Below, piece after piece: positions 1-4,743 of a DNA stretch of 5,266 bases. The stretch spans positions 1 through 5,266 of the forward strand of contig JAHFGE010000106.1 in assembly GCA_023247575.1 (NCBI GenBank), in the 5' to 3' direction. How positions within the stretch are numbered: position 1 is the stretch's first letter; each line of letters starts with the position of its first letter. The notes under the pieces are model-generated. The model ran no database searches. It saw nothing but the letters and a program-made list of their open reading frames with translations, and was not told where the DNA came from. The DNA comes from Candidatus Omnitrophota bacterium (GTDB taxonomy: Bacteria; Omnitrophota; Gorgyraeia; Zapsychrales; Fredricksoniimonadaceae). The position numbers were made by a program, and so were the translations under genes.

Positions 1-625
1 TATTTGTAAAAGGATAGCGAATATAGTAAAGCTTGCCATTGTTCTACTGATGCTCGGCTTCTTCATCGGAAAGAGCGGTCTGACAGCGAGGACACCAGTT
101 AATGATGTACTCTCCTCGATAAATTAATTTTTTGTTATAAAGATGGATAAACGCTTCTTTAACCGCTTCGCTGTACTGGTCATCCATGGTAAAACGAGTG
201 CGCTGCCAATCGCAGGAAGATCCTAATTTTTCCAACTGATGAATAATCGTATCCCCATATTCCTGCTTCCAGGCCCACAGCCTTTTAAGAAATTCTTCGC
301 GGCCAATCTCCTGCCGCTTTTTTCCCTCTTTGGCTAACTCTTTCTCAAGGACATTCTGGGTGGCGATTCCGGCATGATCCGTCCCCGGCATCCACAGAGT
401 CTCAAAACCATTCATGCGTTTATAGCGGATTAAAATATCTTGCAGAGTATTATTCAAGGCATGGCCCATGTGCAAAATGCCGGTGACATTAGGCGGAGGA
501 ATGACGATCGTAAATGGTTTCTTATCCGGATTGACACGGCTGTGGAAAATATTTTTGTCTTTCCAGATGTTCAACCATTTCTCTTCGGTTTGTTGGGGAT
601 TGTATTTCGAGGATAATTCGATCAT
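1..625 (-). CDS. valS: Valyl-tRNA synthetase, N-terminal part, with in-frame TAG; runs off left edge
   Basis: Class I aminoacyl-tRNA synthetase that charges tRNA-Val in the cytoplasm. About 208 codons are visible of a family of roughly 850-950 residues. Diagnostic blocks seen: PPPNVTGILHMGHAL (43-57, containing the HIGH-type signature HMGH 52-55), GTDHAGIATQ (81-90, typical of ValS and not of IleS or LeuS), DWQRTRFTMDD (139-149) and the WCPRCQTALSD zinc-type knuckle (177-187). The ATG at 625 matches the usual ValS N-terminus (YNPQQTEEKW), and the next in-frame codon block upstream hits a TGA at 640-638. No good Shine-Dalgarno is visible; cimA ends 25 bp upstream. Odd: codon 194 is TAG (46-44), yet the same frame continues with NNGKLYYIRYPFTN, which is normal ValS sequence, so the gene is interrupted by one nonsense codon and not by a frameshift. 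It may be a sequencing error, a mutant copy or recoding. A conservative annotation would end the ORF at 44. Confidence 0.9.
44..46 (-). other. In-frame TAG codon inside valS
   Basis: Reading the minus strand, the codons are CAG TAG AAC AAT GGC AAG CTT TAC, giving Q-stop-N-N-G-K-L-Y. Family members have a short variable, often Glu/Lys-rich linker here between the SDEEAEH block and the GKLYYIRYP block. A single substitution from GAG, CAG or AAG would create the TAG. Both sides are in the same frame. Confidence 0.9.
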
Positions 626-633
626 AATGAAAA

Positions 634-647
634 TATGTCATGACATA
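634..647. repeat. Perfect 14-bp palindrome TATGTCATGACATA before valS
   Basis: The sequence TATGTCATGACATA equals its own reverse complement. It fills most of the 25-bp gap between the cimA stop and the valS start. It could be an operator-like site or a chance palindrome. No promoter elements were identified around it, and it sits where a valS Shine-Dalgarno would be expected. Confidence 0.45.
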
Positions 648-650
648 CTG

Positions 651-2216
651 TTATTTCTTATCCTTCAACAATTTATATTCAATGCCGTCCACCAAAGCCT
701 CCCAGCTGGCCTCGATGATGTTCTCGTGCACGCCCACCGTGGTCCAGGAATCCCCTTCGTCTTGCGATTCAATCAAAACGCGCACGCGGGCCGCTGTCCC
801 CTCTTTGGTATCAAGCACACGCACCTTGTAGTCGACCAAATGCATACGTTCCAAGTTGGGATAAAACTTACTCAAAGCACAGCGCAAGGCTTTATCCAAC
901 ACTTCCACGGGGCCATGACCTTCCACGGAAGCCATTTCATCATGGTTGTTGACTTTTAAATGCACGCTGGCGCCTGCTGTCACAGTGCCATCCGGCTTTT
1001 TTTCCGAGTAAACTTTAAAACCATCCAAATGGAAAAAAGGCTGATACATTTTCAAATGGCGTTTGACGAACAATTCGAAAGAAGCATCTGCCCCCTCGAA
1101 CTGATACCCCTGATGTTCCTTGTGCTGAAGTTCCTGCATCATGGCTTTGGCCTGGGGCGAATGTTTATCCAAGGGAATATTCATTTTCTGCGCTTTCAGC
1201 ACAATAGGCATTTTGCCAGCCAATTCGGAGGTCAATAACCGACGATGATTACCGATGATCTCTGGCTTAACATGCTCATAGGCTTTTGGGTTTTTAAGCA
1301 TGGCATCGATATGAACCCCTCCCTTGTGGGCAAAAGCCGAGTGTCCCACAAAGGGATGGTTATTCGACAGCGTATAATTACTGACTTCACTGATATAATA
1401 GGAGGCATCCATAAGATTTCTGATCTTGCTTTCAGGGATGGATTTCTTGCTCATTTTTGTTTCTAAAATGGCAATGATCGTGCACAAATCAGCATTACCG
1501 CATCTTTCCCCTAAACCATTAAATGTTCCCTGCACCTGCACGCAACCAGCCTGAATGGCGGCCAAAGAATTGGCTACCGCCAAATCCTGATCATTGTGCG
1601 TATGGATACCTAGGGGTATTTTAATTTTCTTTTTAACTTCCTTAACGATCTTACTCATTTCATCGGGCAGAGTCCCACCGTTGGTATCGCATAAAATGAT
1701 ACAATCGGCTTTTGCCTGCTGCGCGGCCAGAATCGTTTTTAAAGCATAGGCGGGGTTGTTCTTATATCCGTCGAAGAAATGCTCGGCATCGTAGAACACT
1801 TCACGCTGGTGTTTCTTTAAAAATACAATCGAGTCCGCAATCATTTTTAAATTTTCATCCAAGGTGGTTTTGATGACATCCCTCACATGCAGGTCCCAGC
1901 TTTTTCCGAATATGGTTATCGTCGGGGTTTGCGCAGCAATCAATTCATTGAGGTTGGTATCCTGCCGGGCTTCCATACCGGCCCGACGGGTAGAACCAAA
2001 AGCCGCCAGTCTGGCGTTTTTAAGCTTATGCGATTTCATCAGATCAAAATATTCCTTATCCTTAGGATTAGAGCCTGGCCAGCCACCTTCAATATAGTGA
2101 ATACCTAATTCATCGAGCTTAGCGGTAATTTTAATTTTATCCGCGACCGTATAGGAGACTCCTTCGGTCTGGGAACCATCGCGCAGGGTGGTGTCGTAAA
2201 TGATTATTTTTGACAT
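651..2216 (-). CDS. cimA: (R)-citramalate synthase
   Basis: Condenses pyruvate and acetyl-CoA to (R)-citramalate, the first step of the pyruvate route to 2-oxobutyrate and isoleucine, bypassing threonine deaminase. The 521-residue protein fits the long CimA family related to 2-isopropylmalate synthase (TIGR00977-like). Seen: YDTTLRDGSQTEGVS (7-21, catalytic R12 and metal ligand D13), EGGWPGSNPKD (43-53) and FGKSWDLHV (103-111), both typical of this CimA branch and not of LeuA, YDAEHFFDGY (142-151), LCDTNGGTLP (175-184), the metal-binding HTHND (205-209) and NGLGERCGNADL (233-244). Residues from about 395 form the LeuA-type allosteric domain, expected to bind isoleucine. The ATG at 2216 is chosen over an upstream TTG at 2231 because MSKIIIYDTTLRDG is the family's usual beginning and the TTG lies within or against the palindromic repeat. 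A weak AAAGAA lies about 8 nt upstream. It follows lysC by 67 bp and is probably cotranscribed. It ends in TAA. Confidence 0.95.
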   Translation of the reverse strand: MSKIIIYDTTLRDGSQTEGVSYTVADKIKITAKLDELGIHYIEGGWPGSNPKDKEYFDLMKSHKLKNARLAAFGSTRRAGMEARQDTNLNELIAAQTPTITIFGKSWDLHVRDVIKTTLDENLKMIADSIVFLKKHQREVFYDAEHFFDGYKNNPAYALKTILAAQQAKADCIILCDTNGGTLPDEMSKIVKEVKKKIKIPLGIHTHNDQDLAVANSLAAIQAGCVQVQGTFNGLGERCGNADLCTIIAILETKMSKKSIPESKIRNLMDASYYISEVSNYTLSNNHPFVGHSAFAHKGGVHIDAMLKNPKAYEHVKPEIIGNHRRLLTSELAGKMPIVLKAQKMNIPLDKHSPQAKAMMQELQHKEHQGYQFEGADASFELFVKRHLKMYQPFFHLDGFKVYSEKKPDGTVTAGASVHLKVNNHDEMASVEGHGPVEVLDKALRCALSKFYPNLERMHLVDYKVRVLDTKEGTAARVRVLIESQDEGDSWTTVGVHENIIEASWEALVDGIEYKLLKDKK

Positions 2217-2229
2217 ATATTGTTCTTTC

Positions 2230-2277
2230 AACTCCCCCGTTCCCCCTCTTTATTAAAAAGGGGGTCAAGGGGGAGTT
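2230..2277. repeat. Imperfect palindromic repeat with AACTCCCCC/GGGGGAGTT arms between lysC and cimA
   Basis: On the plus strand the outer arms AACTCCCCC (2230-2238) and GGGGGAGTT (2269-2277) pair perfectly over 9 bp. The inner arms CCCCC (2242-2246) and GGGGG (2260-2264) pair again, followed by T-rich against A-rich sequence and a small AT loop. The 48-bp element occupies most of the 67-bp lysC-cimA gap. It looks like a dispersed intergenic palindrome and differs in sequence from the two GTAG-footed elements elsewhere in the window. In the transcript direction no U-run follows the hairpin, so a classic intrinsic terminator is not supported. It may stabilise mRNA ends or tune expression of cimA. 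Confidence 0.8.
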
Positions 2278-2283
2278 CATAAA

Positions 2284-3507
2284 TCAAATCTGCTCCAACT
2301 TAAACGCCTTATGTAACGCTTGAATGGCTTTATCGGCCAAATCCTGTTGAATAATACAGGAAATACTGATTTCGGAAGTAGAAATCATCCCGATATTAAT
2401 TTGTTCATCAGCGAGAATTTTAAACATCTTGGCCGCAATGCCGCTGTGTAAACGCATCCCGCTTCCCACCAAGGAGACACGGGCAATATTGCGGTCTTCC
2501 AAAACTTCACCAGCACCAATTTTTTTACCGATCGCTTCAGTCGCCTTAATCGCTTTGTTCAAATCAGCCTTGGGCACAGTAAAAGAAATGTCAGATAACC
2601 GATCATGCGGCACATTCTGCACAATCGTATCGACATTGATGCCTAATTTAGAAATCTCACCAAAGACTTTGGCCGCGATTCCAGGTTTATCAGGAACACT
2701 GCAAATCGTAATCTTAGCTTCATTTTTATTGCAGGTCACACCCCGAACGGCAATCTCCTCCATTTTTTCAGTTTCTTTGACAATCATGGTTCCTTCCTCC
2801 TTTGAAAAACTTGAACGCACGTGTAAAGGGATATTGAAACGTTTGGCCACTTCAATGGAACGCGCTTGCATCACCTGGGCGCCCAAAAAGGCCATTTCCA
2901 GCATTTCATCAAACGTAATTTGTTTAATCTTACGCGCCTCTTTAACGATCCGCGGATCGGCCGTATAAATACCATCGACATCCGTATAAATCTCGCAGAC
3001 TTTGGCCTTTAAGGCCTTGGCCAAAGCTACAGCGGTCAGGTCCGAGCCGCCGCGGCCTAATGTCGTGATATCATCGTCATGAGTCACCCCCTGATAGCCA
3101 GCCACAATAACAATTTTATTTTCCTTGAAGGCTTTGGCGATACGTCGGCCATCAATAGTTATAATTCTAGCTTTGGTATAGATTTTATCGGTTTTAATAC
3201 CAACCTGACGGCCAGTAAAAGAAATGGCTTCATAACCTAACGCTTTGATGGCCATGGCCAACAGCGCACAAGAAATTTGTTCTCCCGTCGAGAGCAACAT
3301 GGCCATTTCCCTCTCGGGAGGCGTTGGACTTAACTGAAAAGCCAGGGCTTCCAATTCATCGGTGGTGTCCCCCAGAGCAGAAACAACGACCGCCACCTGT
3401 GTATGCTTATTTTTATAAGCCACCACCCTTTGAGCCACATTTTTGATCCGTTCAATATTAGCCACAGAGGAGCCGCCAAATTTCTGGACAATGATTTCCT
3501 TTTCCAT
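2284..3507 (-). CDS. lysC: Aspartokinase (aspartate kinase), with two C-terminal ACT domains
   Basis: Phosphorylates aspartate with ATP to 4-aspartyl phosphate, the entry step to lysine, threonine, methionine and diaminopimelate. At 407 residues it is the normal length for the monofunctional LysC class. The kinase domain (about 1-240) shows VQKFGGSSV (7-15), STGEQIS (73-79), AGYQGVT (136-142), GRGGSDLTAVALA (151-163) and YTDVDGIYTADPR (174-186). Two ACT regulatory domains follow, with VPDKPGIAAKVF (271-282) and SGIAAKMF..INIGMISTSEISISCII (355-386), the expected site of lysine and/or threonine feedback. The ATG at 3507 is preceded by AGAAGG at about 6 nt spacing. An excellent ribosome binding site also lies before Met241, suggesting separate synthesis of a 167-residue beta subunit. 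It lies 39 bp after the ApgM-like gene and 67 bp before cimA, in an amino-acid operon. It ends in TGA. Confidence 0.97.
   Translation of the reverse strand: MEKEIIVQKFGGSSVANIERIKNVAQRVVAYKNKHTQVAVVVSALGDTTDELEALAFQLSPTPPEREMAMLLSTGEQISCALLAMAIKALGYEAISFTGRQVGIKTDKIYTKARIITIDGRRIAKAFKENKIVIVAGYQGVTHDDDITTLGRGGSDLTAVALAKALKAKVCEIYTDVDGIYTADPRIVKEARKIKQITFDEMLEMAFLGAQVMQARSIEVAKRFNIPLHVRSSFSKEEGTMIVKETEKMEEIAVRGVTCNKNEAKITICSVPDKPGIAAKVFGEISKLGINVDTIVQNVPHDRLSDISFTVPKADLNKAIKATEAIGKKIGAGEVLEDRNIARVSLVGSGMRLHSGIAAKMFKILADEQINIGMISTSEISISCIIQQDLADKAIQALHKAFKLEQI
2785..2803 (-). promoter_or_regulatory. Internal Shine-Dalgarno and ATG for a LysC beta subunit
   Basis: Inside lysC the minus strand reads AAAGGAGG (2803-2796), then 8 nt, then ATG (2787-2785), which is in frame as Met241. 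This is the best Shine-Dalgarno in the window, far better than those before the annotated gene starts. Met241 sits at the kinase/ACT boundary; translation from it would give 167 residues containing both ACT domains. In Bacillus-type aspartokinases the beta subunit is made from an in-phase internal start at this place (established knowledge). Caveat: the SD overlaps codons for the commonly conserved EEGT stretch, which favours purine-rich sequence. Confidence 0.7.
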
Positions 3508-3521
3508 AACTGCCCTTCTAT

Positions 3522-3550
3522 ATACGGGCGAACCAACGGTTCGCCCCTAC
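3522..3550 (-). repeat. REP-like palindromic element, GTAG foot plus perfect 9-bp hairpin, at apgM-lysC junction
   Basis: On the minus strand the order is GTAG (3550-3547), GGGCGAACC (3546-3538), loop GTT, GGTTCGCCC (3534-3526), then GTAT. The two 9-nt arms are perfect complements. A GTAG tetranucleotide at the 5' foot of a short hairpin is the classic architecture of REP elements recognised by Y1 (RAYT) transposases. The TAG of the foot is the stop codon of the upstream apgM-like gene. The hairpin ends about 14 nt before the lysC ATG, just upstream of its AGAAGG. A run of T precedes the hairpin and does not follow it, so it is not a typical terminator. Confidence 0.8.
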
Positions 3551-4743
3551 GATTTCAAAAAAAAATACATCATTTCTCGACCGCTGACAAATCTTACCCC
3601 TTTGCGACCAGCTTCTTTTTCAGAATAAGCCTTCACCTTATTAGATTCAATGCCTTGGCCAACCATAATAAAAGGTACCGGTTGGGATGTATGGGTACGC
3701 TTGGCTACCGGTGTAGGATGATCCGGCGATATCAGGACACGCGTTTGAGGATTTTTCTGCAAATATTCCCTCACCGTCCCTACGACCAAATCATCAAAAC
3801 GCTCAATACATTGGATCTTGGCTTGATGGTCTCCGTTATGCCCAGCTTCATCAGTGGCTTCCACATGCACATAAACAAAATCATGTTTTTTTAAAGATTC
3901 CAAGGCATACTGGGCTTTCCCTTGATAATTGGTATCATAATAGCCATTGGCACCAGGAACGGTAATAATATCCAGTCCTGCCAATAAGCCGATTCCATTG
4001 ACCAAATCCACCGCGGAAATAACTGAGCCGGTTAAACCGTAACACTCTTTAAATAACGGGAGTCTGGACTTACTTCCCTGACCCCACAACCAAATCATAT
4101 TAGCCGGTTTTTCCCCTAAGTCCATTCTGATTTTATTGACCTGATGGTTGGATAAAATCCCACAGGACTTTTCCATTAAATTAAGAAGAATGTCATTTTG
4201 AGGGCCATCGGGCAAATAATTCTTCCATGGTTTGTTAAGGATATCGTGAGGCGGTACTGTTTTAACCTCCCGCATACGTTGAACGTTAATGGTCTTAAGC
4301 ACCATCAAATGCCGGTAGCTTTTACCAGCGTAAAAACGCACATCTGGCCAATCAATCATGCGTTCTAAATACTCAATAAGCACTTTGGCTTCCTCGCTAG
4401 AAATGTGCCCGGCGCTATAATCGGCCATCAAGCCGCCTTCTTCAGTAATTAAATTACAACGAAAAGCAACTTCATCATCTTTAAGCTTAATGCCCAGACT
4501 AGCCGCCTCCAAAGATGCCCGCCCGGAGAAATTTGTTTTAGGGTCATATCCTAGTAGCGACAAATTGCCAATATCCGACCCTGGAAACATGCCTTCAGGA
4601 ATCGTTTGCGCCAAAGCGGATATCCCTTGTTGTGCTAAAAAATCCATATGGGGTGTCTTGGCAACCTCTAAAGGCGTTTTCTGACCTAATGTGGCTATGG
4701 GTTCATCAGCCATGCCATCTGGAACGAGGATGATGTATTTCAT
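3547..4743 (-). CDS. apgM: ApgM-type phosphoglycerate mutase homologue; candidate homoserine kinase
   Basis: A 398-residue member of the archaeal-type, cofactor-independent phosphoglycerate mutase family (alkaline phosphatase superfamily, two-metal enzymes). Seen: VPDGMADEP (7-15, metal ligand D9), FPGSDIGNLSLLGYDP (53-68, likely phosphorylated S56 equivalent to the NSEVGH serine of iPGM), EATDEAGHNGD (295-305, ligands D298/H302), SPDHPTP (339-345, D341/H342) and H351. The length is full for the family. Two roles are possible: interconversion of 3- and 2-phosphoglycerate in glycolysis, or the 'proposed homoserine kinase' activity assigned to a bacterial subgroup (TIGR02535) from threonine-gene context. 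The position directly before lysC favours the second (inference). The start ATG at 4743 overlaps the coaBC end by 38 bp, with a weak GGTG about 10 nt upstream; the N-terminus MKYIILVPDGMAD matches the family. The stop TAG is contributed by the REP-like element. Confidence 0.93.
   Translation of the reverse strand: MKYIILVPDGMADEPIATLGQKTPLEVAKTPHMDFLAQQGISALAQTIPEGMFPGSDIGNLSLLGYDPKTNFSGRASLEAASLGIKLKDDEVAFRCNLITEEGGLMADYSAGHISSEEAKVLIEYLERMIDWPDVRFYAGKSYRHLMVLKTINVQRMREVKTVPPHDILNKPWKNYLPDGPQNDILLNLMEKSCGILSNHQVNKIRMDLGEKPANMIWLWGQGSKSRLPLFKECYGLTGSVISAVDLVNGIGLLAGLDIITVPGANGYYDTNYQGKAQYALESLKKHDFVYVHVEATDEAGHNGDHQAKIQCIERFDDLVVGTVREYLQKNPQTRVLISPDHPTPVAKRTHTSQPVPFIMVGQGIESNKVKAYSEKEAGRKGVRFVSGREMMYFFLKS

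Noticed and set aside
468..959. Plus-strand open frame of 163 codons across the cimA/valS junction
   Set aside because: Antisense to the strongly conserved cimA and valS coding regions, with no recognisable domain; a shadow frame.
2217..2231. TTG at 2231 as the cimA start
   Set aside because: It abuts or overlaps the palindrome with no properly spaced Shine-Dalgarno, and the ATG five codons later matches the family N-terminus.
2230..2277. Intrinsic terminator between lysC and cimA
   Set aside because: Strong hairpin, but no U-run follows on the minus strand and the downstream gene belongs to the same pathway group; kept as a repeat.
2429..2968. Plus-strand open frame of 179 codons
   Set aside because: Lies wholly antisense inside lysC, whose motifs are continuous in the other strand.
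3330..3536. Minus-strand 68-codon frame overlapping the lysC start
   Set aside because: A +1/+2 shadow of lysC, with no independent ribosome binding site or domain.
3557..3565. Homopolymer frameshift at the apgM 3' end
   Set aside because: The T9 run is only a few codons before the stop and the normal frame gives a full-length family protein, so there is no need to invoke slippage.
3522..3566. Terminator formed by the T9 run and hairpin at the apgM end
   Set aside because: The T-run precedes the hairpin in the transcript direction; the order is wrong for an intrinsic terminator, also when read from the plus strand.
3403..3894. Plus-strand open frame of 163 codons across lysC/apgM
   Set aside because: Antisense to two clear genes and the REP-like repeat; composition and lack of motifs indicate a shadow.
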